Of a DNA stretch of 11,795 nt, positions 1 through 5,731 are shown in pieces. The DNA comes from JBBAEA01 sp041656175 (lineage in GTDB: Bacteria > Myxococcota_A > Bradymonadia > UBA4248). The stretch's first letter is position 1, and each line of letters starts with the position of its first letter. The notes under the pieces are model-generated. The model was not told the DNA's origin. It made no database searches and worked only from the letters and a program-made list of their open reading frames with translations. Location of the stretch: the NCBI GenBank assembly GCA_041656175.1, contig JBBAEA010000111.1, forward strand, positions 1 to 11,795. Direction: 5' to 3'. The position numbers and the translations under genes were made by a program.

Positions 1-15
1 ATATCCCCCCCCCCC

Positions 16-289
16 CTACGGCTCACGGGTATACAATGAATCCATCTTCCAGCGGATAGGATTGTCGCGAATATACGCGCAGAATTTTTCCATCTCGGAT
101 TCGTCACGGATGATGTGTTCGTAATAATTGCGTTGCCACAATTTTGTGTTGCTTTTTTTTGCGGTATTCGTTGATACGCTGCGCTGAAAACGTCTTTAAT
201 GCAAGAACAATTTCCGATAATCTATGGCGTGGTTTTGATGATGGGGTGGTCGCAAGGGCAGGTTTGAAACCTGCCCCTACAATACACAA
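16..289 (-). pseudogene. Remnant of a REP-associated (RAYT/Y1) transposase, C-terminal part, frameshifted
   Basis: Read on the minus strand, one frame gives a segment with LSEIVLALKTFSAQRINEYR and a second frame continues with KLWQRNYYEHIIRDESEM, then CAYIRDNPIRWKMDSLY and a TAG stop at 16-18. These are the characteristic C-terminal blocks of RAYT transposases (Y1 HUH-like family), which act on REP palindromes. The frames are joined by a single-base shift at an A8 run (T8 at 153-160 on the plus strand): seven As instead of eight would restore one frame. The N-terminal catalytic half is absent; an in-frame TAA lies just upstream and 290-363 shows no RAYT-like coding. I infer a dead, truncated element. 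A run of 12 C at 5-16 directly follows the stop and may be an assembly artefact. Sure of the family, less so of the exact left limit. Confidence 0.75.
256..276. repeat. REP-like perfect palindrome inside the transposase remnant
   Basis: GGGCAGGTTT (256-265) and AAACCTGCCC (267-276) are perfect 10-bp inverted arms around one central base. On the minus strand it encodes the GAGFKPA-like peptide of the remnant. Palindromes of this sort are what RAYT proteins recognise, so its place inside the remnant is consistent. No second copy was seen in this window. Confidence 0.6.
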
Positions 290-363
290 TTACATTCTAG
301 CAAACTATCCATTTTATGTTGAATTTTTGCCATTTTCGCATTGTTCAGAGCTTCCCTAAGGGA

Positions 364-2076
364 TCAGGGGACTAAACTTACACAGCGAAAGCCCATGTCT
401 GACGTTCGATAATCAGGCTCGCCTTCGTGACGATGCGCGACACGCAACCAGATGCCATATTCCCTCCAATAACCGCCACGTTGAACTCGAAATTTGCCAC
501 TCTCAGGCCCTGTGGGGTTGCTCACGGCAGCCGATTTATATTCACGCCTCGACCAATCACTAACCCACTCCCTAAGATTCCCCGCCATATCGTATAGCCC
601 ATCGGGCGACTTCCCCAATGGGAACTGATCCACTGGCGAAGTCTTGGCAAAACCATCATTGCAATACGATTCATCACAATTTGCCTTTGCAGTACTAGCA
701 CTCCACTCTGCACCTGTACAATACTGGCTACTCCAAGATTTAGGGCATTCATCACCCCACGGAAAACGTCGGTGCGTCGTTCCCTTAGCAGCTCGCTCCC
801 ACTCAGCCTCTGTCGGTAAACGCCCCTCTGCCCACTCGCAATAGCTTTTGGCTTGCAACCAATCCACACAATTGATCGGGTGATGTTCTTTTCCCACTAC
901 ACCATAGGTACAATTTCTGCCCGTATTAGTGACTGTGCAGCTCCCTGCTTCTACACAAAGCTTATACGATGCTGCCGTTACCAAATAGCGATCCATCATG
1001 TAGGCGTTCAAAGTCACTTCGTGACTAGGTTGCTCATAAGAAAAGTTCCAACCGTCTGGGGGAGTACCCATAGAAAACGTAGTCGTATCGCCTGATGCAG
1101 GTATTCTAACACGATCTGGTATTTCACAATTATCTCCCGTCCAATTCAATGGGCAAGCACATTTATTTGGTCTTATACATTTCTTGTTATTCTCGCATTG
1201 GGGAGTGCATATAGGCATTTCACATCTTTCACCACTCCAGCCTGTTGTACAACTACACTCATTTGGTTTAGTGCAGCTTCCACCATTCTGGCAAGTAGGA
1301 TTACATACAGGAATTTCGCAAGTCGCTCCACTCCAACCCGAGGCGCAGGTGCAAGTATTGGGGGCAGTGCATGTACCGTTTACACAAGCTTCAGCGCAAA
1401 CGGGCGTTGCACAAGTTTCTCCACTCCACCCCGTGACGCAAGTGCAAGTATTGGGCCCGCTGCAAGTACCATTATTACAAGGTGACTCACAAATAGGAAT
1501 CTCGCATCTAGCTCCGTTCCAGCCGTTTGTACATGTACATATATTCGTCCCAGTACACATTCCACCGTTAAGGCATTCAGAATTACATACTCCCTTGCAG
1601 CTAGAATCTACACACGATATCTGATCACCACATCGTTCACCCGTTCCGTCGTAAAAACAGCCACCGCAGTTATTCGGATCTGTATTAATATCAGCACAAG
1701 TCGCTATATTGTTAGCATCCAAACAAGCTATTTTTGGACTATCACAGCGTTCCCTGCAAGCAAACTCTATCATCCCTTCGCTCAAGCCCACTGGTCTACA
1801 TATTCTTTCATTTGTACAACGCCCCTTCTTAAGCCCATAATCTAGCTCGCTCTCCATTTTGCATTTGCCCGCCGAACGCATTTCATCAAAACTGCACTCA
1901 TCCATCTCATCAGGGCAACAACGCGCATCACGCGGCGGGCACACACTTTCTTGTCCTGGTGTAAATTCCAAAACTTCGCCCGTCTCGCAGGATAAGATTA
2001 GGAACAAGCCAATAAACAACAGGTAAAACACAGTTGCCACGCGCTTTTTTTGTACAAAATATATTCGCTCAAACAT
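364..2076 (-). CDS. Surface lipoprotein with EGF-like repeats and an FGE/SUMF1-like domain
   Basis: 570 residues from the ATG at 2076; the stop is TGA at 364-366. The frame is open to a TTG at 2100, but the ATG is preferred because it aligns with the start of the paralogue ending at 4766 and has GAAGGG at 2085-2090 at the same distance. Residues 1-29 form a lipoprotein signal peptide (KKR, then a hydrophobic core ending ILS), with the lipidated Cys at 30. Residues 31-163 are a Cys-rich module shared with the paralogue. Residues about 164-318 hold five EGF-like repeats (NGGxC, then CxCxxGWSGxxC). Residues about 322-570 are an FGE-sulfatase/C-type-lectin-like domain: FSMG, RLPTEAEWERAA, FPWG, YDMAGNLREWVSDW, RGGYW, GFRC. 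The paired active-site cysteines of true formylglycine-generating enzymes are not visible near RGGYW, so it is probably a binding or structural version. Predicted to be membrane-anchored and outward-facing. The partner is unknown. Confidence 0.9.
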   Translation of the reverse strand: MFERIYFVQKKRVATVFYLLFIGLFLILSCETGEVLEFTPGQESVCPPRDARCCPDEMDECSFDEMRSAGKCKMESELDYGLKKGRCTNERICRPVGLSEGMIEFACRERCDSPKIACLDANNIATCADINTDPNNCGGCFYDGTGERCGDQISCVDSSCKGVCNSECLNGGMCTGTNICTCTNGWNGARCEIPICESPCNNGTCSGPNTCTCVTGWSGETCATPVCAEACVNGTCTAPNTCTCASGWSGATCEIPVCNPTCQNGGSCTKPNECSCTTGWSGERCEMPICTPQCENNKKCIRPNKCACPLNWTGDNCEIPDRVRIPASGDTTTFSMGTPPDGWNFSYEQPSHEVTLNAYMMDRYLVTAASYKLCVEAGSCTVTNTGRNCTYGVVGKEHHPINCVDWLQAKSYCEWAEGRLPTEAEWERAAKGTTHRRFPWGDECPKSWSSQYCTGAEWSASTAKANCDESYCNDGFAKTSPVDQFPLGKSPDGLYDMAGNLREWVSDWSRREYKSAAVSNPTGPESGKFRVQRGGYWREYGIWLRVAHRHEGEPDYRTSDMGFRCVSLVP

Positions 2077-2084
2077 CTCCGCAG

Positions 2085-2090
2085 CCCTTC
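2085..2090 (-). promoter_or_regulatory. Ribosome binding site fixing the start at 2076
   Basis: Minus-strand GAAGGG lies 8 nt before the ATG at 2076-2074. The paralogue has GGAGGG at exactly the same offset, followed by the shared CTG. This supports the internal ATG over the TTG at 2100. Confidence 0.6.
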
Positions 2091-2110
2091 GCCAAAACAA
2101 AACCTAAGCT

Positions 2111-2139
2111 AATTTAGCATGACAACGCAAGCTAAGAAA
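2111..2139 (-). promoter_or_regulatory. Putative sigma-70-type promoter of the EGF/FGE lipoprotein gene
   Basis: On the minus strand, an extended -10 TGCTAAATT (2111-2119) lies 17 bp from a weak -35 TTTCTT (2134-2139). The same TGCTAAA element recurs at a similar distance before the paralogue. A small palindrome GCTAA-T-TTAGC (2108-2118) covers the -10 and could be an operator, though it may be chance. Inferred only from sequence match. Confidence 0.4.
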
Positions 2140-2212
2140 ATGCTTCTTTATCGTACTCGCCCCTACCACCCTGCTTACGCGTGGGCGAGCCAACTCACGA
2201 AAGGAACGAAAA

Positions 2213-2327
2213 CTTTTTTACCACGAAATACACGAAAGCCACGAAAGCTTTTTTACCACGAAATACACGAAAGCCACGAAAGCCACGAAAGCTTTTTTTA
2301 CCACGAAATACACGAAAGCCACGAAAG
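2213..2327 (+). repeat. Three tandem ACGAAA-type repeats
   Basis: Units start at 2213, 2248 and 2292 (35, 44 and 36 bp). Each runs T6-7, ACCACGAAATACACGAAAG, then CCACGAAAG. The second unit has one extra 9-bp GCCACGAAA. These are non-coding; the open frames across them are low-complexity artefacts. They are oriented opposite to the array at 2402-2776, so a transcript or single strand of this region could fold back. Confidence 0.85.
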
Positions 2328-2401
2328 CTTTTAACGAATCAAGCTGGGTATGTAATATTAATGTATCTTTTAATCTTATAAAAGCATTTAAAAAAAGAAA
2401 G

Positions 2402-2776
2402 AACTTTTCGTGTATTTTCGTGTTTTTCGTGGTTAATAATTTAAAGACACAAAAGACAAGTAAGATTATAACAAATTAAGCTGGTTCTATAAAAATAAGA
2501 ATTTTTCGTGTATTTTCGTGTTTTTCGTGGTTAATAATTTAAAGACACAAAAGGCACGAAAGACCATAATAAATCAAGTCGGTTCAGAAAAACTAAAAAA
2601 GAACTTTTCGTGTATTTTCGTGTATTTTCGTGTTTTTCGTGGTTAATAATTTAAAGACACAAAAGGCACGAAAGATCATAGCAAATCAAGTCGGTTCAGA
2701 AAAACTAAAAACGATTTTTTCGTGTATTTTCGTGTTTTTCGTGGCTAATAATTTAAAGATTCGTGTATTTTCGTGG
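2402..2776 (-). repeat. Array of ~100-bp repeats with TTTCGTG cores, inverted relative to 2213-2327
   Basis: Three full units start at 2402, 2500 and 2602 (98, 102 and 112 bp), with a partial fourth at 2714 and a final core at 2759-2776. Each unit has a TTTTCGTGTATTTTCGTG core, then TTTTTCGTGG, TTAATAATTTAAAGACAC, and in the later units a CAAGTCGGTTCAGAAAAAC tail. The third unit gained one extra 10-bp TATTTTCGTG step. The whole unit is repeated, not just the core, so this is tandem amplification. It separates the two paralogous lipoprotein genes. Confidence 0.85.
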
Positions 2777-2819
2777 TTCAGAATTTGACGAGCATCTTTA
2801 ACAAGCACCGACTCCGACA

Positions 2820-2972
2820 TCACCAACCGTCATAGCGGCATTCTGTTATATAACATGAGAGAGAAACTGGTAAACATCTATTCCCACACATTCCACAATG
2901 TTCATCGTTATATTTCAGATATTCCTCACAACCATTGCTGATATCATAATCACAGTCGTCATAGTCTGCATA
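2820..2972 (-). other. In-frame continuation of the Cys-rich lipoprotein beyond the TGA
   Basis: Directly after the TGA, in the same frame, 50 sense codons follow before a second TGA at 2820-2822. They read YADYDDCDYD, ISNGCEEYLK, YNDEHCGMCG, NRC and on to GW, with seven cysteines. This is the familiar Cys-rich module DCDxxxxNGCExxL...HCGxCGNxC of deltaproteobacterial surface proteins. In that module the stretch before DCD reads C-x3-C-x2-[GD]-Y-x-D-C-D; here it is C-KYI-stop-YADYDDCD, so the stop occupies the Cys position and differs from TGT or TGC by one base. The full product would be 648 residues. Confidence 0.8.
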
Positions 2973-4766
2973 TCAAATATATTTGCATGCTCCATCAACA
3001 CAAAATACTTCTTCAACGTTAGCTCCTGAAATCTGCTGAATGCAATTTATCTCATACTGACCGCATGCTGTCGCGGTATCAGCGACACAATTGTTCATAC
3101 TTAAATGATACCCAGTTATACAGCTACTTGCTTGACAAACACCGTTATTGCAAGTCCCAGCATCCCAACCGGCGAGATTTTTACAATTAAAACAGCCGTT
3201 ACCACAGCAAGTAGTTGTAGCACTTGGAACGCAGGTGTTCCCTGATATTACATACCCCGCTTTACAGATCGCGGCTTGGCAGACACCATTATTACAGCTC
3301 CCAATATTCCAACCAAGGAGTTTAGTACAATTATTATGAATACTACCACACTGAGTAACGCTATTGGCTATACATGATCTTTCCGCATTAAGAAAATATC
3401 CACTATGACATGCTGACGCATAACATACACCAGCAGCACAATACACAGAACTCGCGTTATTTTTGCTACAAATATTATCACAAGTATTACAATGCGAGGG
3501 ATTATTATTGGTATCCACACAAGCATTCCCACACATTGTTAAGTCGGAACCACATGATGTTGAGCAGATACCGCCCGAACATACGGTTCCAGCTTGACAT
3601 TGCTTATTTGTGCAATCCCCTTCCGTAGCACCACAGTAGTTATTATTCGTAGAGGGATCTACGCAACTCCCATCACAAAACACAAATCCTGCAGGACACA
3701 AACACTTGGAGTTGCTACAGATTCTACCGTCTGTACACTGCCTATTCGCGCAATTCCCTTCCGTTGCACCACAGTAGCGGTTATCGGTTTTGGGATCGAT
3801 ACACTGTTCGCCGCACAAAACCTGTCCGCTCAAGCAAGAAGCAGAACAAGTCCCATTAACACAAACCTCTCCGCTTGTACACTGCCTATTCGCGCAATTC
3901 CCAGCAGTTGCACCACAGTAGCGGTTATCGGTTTTAGGATCAATACACTGACCACCGCACAAAACCTGCCCACTCAAGCAAGTCGCAGAGCAGTTTCCAC
4001 CCGAACAAACCTTCCCGCTCCCACACTGCTTATCCGTGCAATCCCCTTCCGTTGCACCACAGTAGCGGTTATCGGTTTGAGGGTCAATGCACTTTTCATC
4101 GCATAGAATCTGTCCAATCATACAATTGGCAGAACAAATCCCAGCAGAACAAACCCTGCCTTTTTCGCATTTTTCCCCCCTCCCGTTACCCGCGCATGCC
4201 CCTTCTGCCCCACAAAAGTCGTTGTTATTTAGCGGATCAATGCACTCGTCATCGCATAGAACCTCTCCACTTGAGCAGGGTGGTTTACACTCTGCATTTT
4301 TGCATTGCTCACCAGGATTACACTGTTTGCCAGATCCGATCGTAAAACAACCGCCGCAGTTATTTCTATCAGTGTTAACATCAGTACAAGTCGCTAAACC
4401 CGCAGCGTCCAAACAAGCAGTCTGCGGCTCTTCACAGCGTTCCAAGCAAGCAAACTTAATCGTCTCTACATCCAAACCCACAGGACGACATACTTTATCA
4501 TTAGTGCAACGAGCTTTGTTCACCCCATAGTCTGCCTCATCAGCCATCTCGCACATCCCCGCTTCCCGCAATTCATCGACGCTACACTCATCCGCCCCAT
4601 AAGGGCAACAACGCGCATCCCGCGGTGGACACACGCCGTCTAAACCTTCGGTAAAATCCAAAACAACGTCTAATTCACAGGAGAAAATGAAAAATAAGCT
4701 TATGAATAATATATAAAAAACACTTGATATACGCTTTCTTTGCACAAAATATATTCGCTCAAGCAT
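2973..4766 (-). CDS. Cys-rich repeat surface lipoprotein, paralogue of the EGF/FGE lipoprotein; ends at an internal TGA
   Basis: 597 residues from the ATG at 4766, preceded by GGAGGG (4775-4780), up to a TGA at 2973-2975. The signal peptide (RKR, then a hydrophobic core ending IFS) leads to the lipidated Cys30. Residues 1-164 align without gaps to the neighbouring lipoprotein. Residues about 164-404 are five repeats of 46-51 residues built on SGQVLC, CIDPKTDNRYCGAT, QC, VC and CSAxC. Residues about 405-597 are a second Cys pattern with GVCxAxxCxxGY steps. I count 85 cysteines. No catalytic motif was found; a disulfide-stabilised, outward-facing adhesin or structural protein is the likely role. 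The TGA falls where the next cysteine is expected and the frame continues to 2820, so this is either a truncated gene or a recoded one (see the next entry). Orientation is the same as its paralogue, with its own promoter. Confidence 0.88.
   Translation of the reverse strand: MLERIYFVQRKRISSVFYILFISLFFIFSCELDVVLDFTEGLDGVCPPRDARCCPYGADECSVDELREAGMCEMADEADYGVNKARCTNDKVCRPVGLDVETIKFACLERCEEPQTACLDAAGLATCTDVNTDRNNCGGCFTIGSGKQCNPGEQCKNAECKPPCSSGEVLCDDECIDPLNNNDFCGAEGACAGNGRGEKCEKGRVCSAGICSANCMIGQILCDEKCIDPQTDNRYCGATEGDCTDKQCGSGKVCSGGNCSATCLSGQVLCGGQCIDPKTDNRYCGATAGNCANRQCTSGEVCVNGTCSASCLSGQVLCGEQCIDPKTDNRYCGATEGNCANRQCTDGRICSNSKCLCPAGFVFCDGSCVDPSTNNNYCGATEGDCTNKQCQAGTVCSGGICSTSCGSDLTMCGNACVDTNNNPSHCNTCDNICSKNNASSVYCAAGVCYASACHSGYFLNAERSCIANSVTQCGSIHNNCTKLLGWNIGSCNNGVCQAAICKAGYVISGNTCVPSATTTCCGNGCFNCKNLAGWDAGTCNNGVCQASSCITGYHLSMNNCVADTATACGQYEINCIQQISGANVEEVFCVDGACKYI
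3693..4124 (-). repeat. Three exact-period 144-bp coding repeats in the Cys-rich lipoprotein
   Basis: The repeats begin at the cysteines of residues 215, 263 and 311. At the DNA level a block starting GTTGCACCACAGTAGCGG (plus strand) recurs at 3763, 3907 and 4051, exactly 144 bp apart, and continues unchanged through TTATCGGTTT. Diverged units of 153 and 138 bp flank the array (about 4125-4277 and 3555-3698). The near-identity of the DNA suggests recent tandem duplication and a potential for copy-number change. Confidence 0.8.
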
Positions 4767-4774
4767 CTTAACAG

Positions 4775-4780
4775 CCCTCC
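4775..4780 (-). promoter_or_regulatory. Ribosome binding site of the Cys-rich lipoprotein gene
   Basis: Minus-strand GGAGGG lies 8 nt before the ATG at 4766-4764. It is a strong Shine-Dalgarno match with the same spacing as in the paralogue. Confidence 0.75.
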
Positions 4781-4801
4781 ACCAACACCATCCGCAAGTT
4801 T

Positions 4802-4830
4802 ATTTTAGCATTTCGGCGCGTTTTAAGCAA
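4802..4830 (-). promoter_or_regulatory. Putative sigma-70-type promoter of the Cys-rich lipoprotein gene
   Basis: On the minus strand, -35 TTGCTT (4825-4830), a 17-bp spacer and an extended -10 TGCTAAAAT (4802-4810) are present. The TGCTAAA element is shared with the paralogue's upstream region, which supports function and suggests similar regulation. Confidence 0.5.
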
Positions 4831-4892
4831 ATCATTTTTTGTCCCCTAAGGAAATTCTGATTCATTCGGTATCTAAAGCTTTTTACTTTTGT

Positions 4893-4969
4893 GGGGGAAG
4901 TGTCCCCCTACGTGTCAACCCCGCGCTGTGCGCGGGTTTGCCACTACCCCCTCTGCGGGGACACCCCGC
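4893..4969. repeat. Cluster of three GC-rich hairpins
   Basis: Three perfect short inverted repeats follow one another: GGGGGA/TCCCCC (4893-4898 and 4903-4908, 4-nt loop), CCCGCGC/GCGCGGG (4920-4926 and 4930-4936, loop TGT), and GCGGGG/CCCCGC (4955-4960 and 4964-4969, loop ACA). They lie between divergent genes. No clear U-tract follows any of them, so a terminator role is unproven. They may be part of a composite repeat that continues into 5041-5280. Open frames across this stretch look spurious. Nothing recognisable was seen between 4970 and 5040. Confidence 0.6.
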
Positions 4970-5040
4970 AACGCCCCGTCCAATTTTTGGCGAAACAAGA
5001 CTTTTGCGGTTCCCCCGCACAAATCTCAAAAAAATACGTA

Positions 5041-5280
5041 GTTCTAAGAGCCCAGACGAGCTTGGGGCTGTAGCCCCAATGAATCCTCAGCATTACGGAA
5101 ATCTTTTGTGTCCAAATCCACAACATCATTGTTGCAAGATGAGACCTGCGCTCTGAAGTAAAACCTCAGCATTGATGTAACGTACAAGATCGCTCATCGG
5201 CATCATCGAATAAAATAATCGTTTCAGCTAAAAATCACACGCTTTGCACAAGAAAATGACAGTATTTTGTTTTCTTTTTA
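5041..5280 (+). repeat. Left copy of a ~240-bp imperfect inverted repeat flanking the VWA gene
   Basis: This segment matches the reverse complement of 8095-8325. The best block, 5091-5158 against 8285-8218 reversed, differs at 9 of 68 positions by hand count with no gap. A second block, 5181-5279 against 8194-8095 reversed, shares CAAGATCGCTCAT, ATCGAATAAAATAATC and TTCAGCTAAAA, with small indels. Near the left end both copies carry a hairpin at the same place but with a different stem: here TTGGGGC/GCCCCAA at 5062-5068 and 5073-5079. Confidence 0.8.
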
Positions 5281-5531
5281 GAAGGGAGCTGCGAAGGCGA
5301 GAAAAATATATGCTGAATATAAAATTCACTAGCTTGACCAAGAGTCCGAAATAAACTAATAAAATTTGACGAGTACAGAGGTATAGTCAATTCTATGCTG
5401 TGAACCACTCATTTCTATCATTTTTATACGGCACACTGGCAATAACACCGATAATTAGCTGTTTTTGCCTGATTCCGCTTCAGCTCATTTTAGCCGTTCT
5501 TTTTAGGACTTGGCGTACTAAAGGATTTCAT
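5281..5531. other. Gene-free leader upstream of the VWA lipoprotein gene
   Basis: No credible gene was seen. The stretch must contain the promoter of the downstream plus-strand gene. TTGACG at 5369-5374 is a good -35-like hexamer, but no clean -10 at the right spacing was found, so no promoter is called. Confidence 0.4.
5520..5525 (+). promoter_or_regulatory. Ribosome binding site that fixes the true start of the VWA lipoprotein gene at GTG 5532
   Basis: AAAGGA is followed by 6 nt and then GTG AAA AAA CTA, which begins a typical signal peptide. The GTG at 5732, the first standard start codon in the long frame, has no Shine-Dalgarno sequence and lies within a Cys-rich module. Translation therefore most likely began at 5532 before the frame was broken. 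Confidence 0.65.
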
Positions 5532-5731
5532 GTGAAAAAACTACGAATCTCATTACTCATCTCTTCTCTTCGCTGAGCATTTTATTCTGCTCATGCACTT
5601 CGGGCACTTTTGGAAGCAGTTCCTGCACAAGGCACGAAGACTGCGAAACTGGCGTCTGTGAGGATGGCAGGTGCGTCGAGCCAGCTAAGGATTGCACATC
5701 TGACGACGATTGCATCTCTCCACTCAGCTGC
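5532..5731 (+). pseudogene. Out-of-frame 5' end of the VWA lipoprotein gene (signal peptide and first Cys-rich module)
   Basis: From GTG 5532 the reading is (M)KKLRISLLISSLR and then TGA. A frame without any ATG, GTG or TTG picks up with LSILFCSCTSGTFGSSSC and runs unbroken into the main CDS. CTCTT is duplicated at 5561-5565 and 5566-5570; removing one copy joins both parts as (M)KKLRISLLISSLSILFCSC, a lipoprotein signal peptide with the likely lipidated Cys at residue 20. The restored protein would be 813 residues. Cys-rich sequence between 5594 and 5731 (HEDCETGVCEDGRC, DCTSDDDC) matches the 4-Cys modules that continue downstream, confirming that this is part of the same gene. Confidence 0.8.

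Noticed and set aside
1..16. Run of 12 cytosines as a phase-variation tract
   Set aside because: It lies at the very window edge, beyond the stop codon of a dead transposase remnant, with no gene visible for it to control; it may be an assembly artefact.
148..165. Programmed -1 frameshift on A-AAA-AAG in the transposase remnant
   Set aside because: The heptamer is present in the right phase, but the downstream transposase blocks are in the +1, not the -1, frame. A -1 shift leads to an unrelated reading.
364..1125. Target protein of a diversity-generating retroelement (C-type-lectin fold near the C-terminus)
   Set aside because: No reverse transcriptase and no template repeat resembling the 3' end of the gene was seen in this window. 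The fold alone is not enough.
1184..1624. 146-codon plus-strand open frame opposite the EGF repeats
   Set aside because: It is the antisense shadow of the periodic EGF-like coding; its own periodicity mirrors those repeats.
2119..2381. Two overlapping 66-71-codon open frames in the ACGAAA repeats
   Set aside because: Low-complexity translation of DNA repeats (TTKYTKATK-like peptides), with no RBS and no conserved domain.
2402..2776. CRISPR array
   Set aside because: The repeats are spaced near 100 bp, but the sequence between cores is itself repeated rather than unique, and no cas gene is present. It is a tandem repeat.
2900..2975. A definite selenocysteine SECIS element after the TGA
   Set aside because: TGAUAU/AUAUCA can pair, but the interior pairing is poor and no standard apical loop with the conserved G was found. 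Left as a hypothesis only.
2973..4766. Alternative genetic code with TGA as a sense codon
   Set aside because: The neighbouring EGF/FGE gene ends with TGA at its natural domain end and the extension itself ends with TGA, so general reassignment is not supported.
4839..5156. 105-codon plus-strand open frame in the divergent intergenic region
   Set aside because: It translates hairpins and the left repeat copy, has no RBS and no protein-like composition. The matching frame in the right copy shares only its tail.
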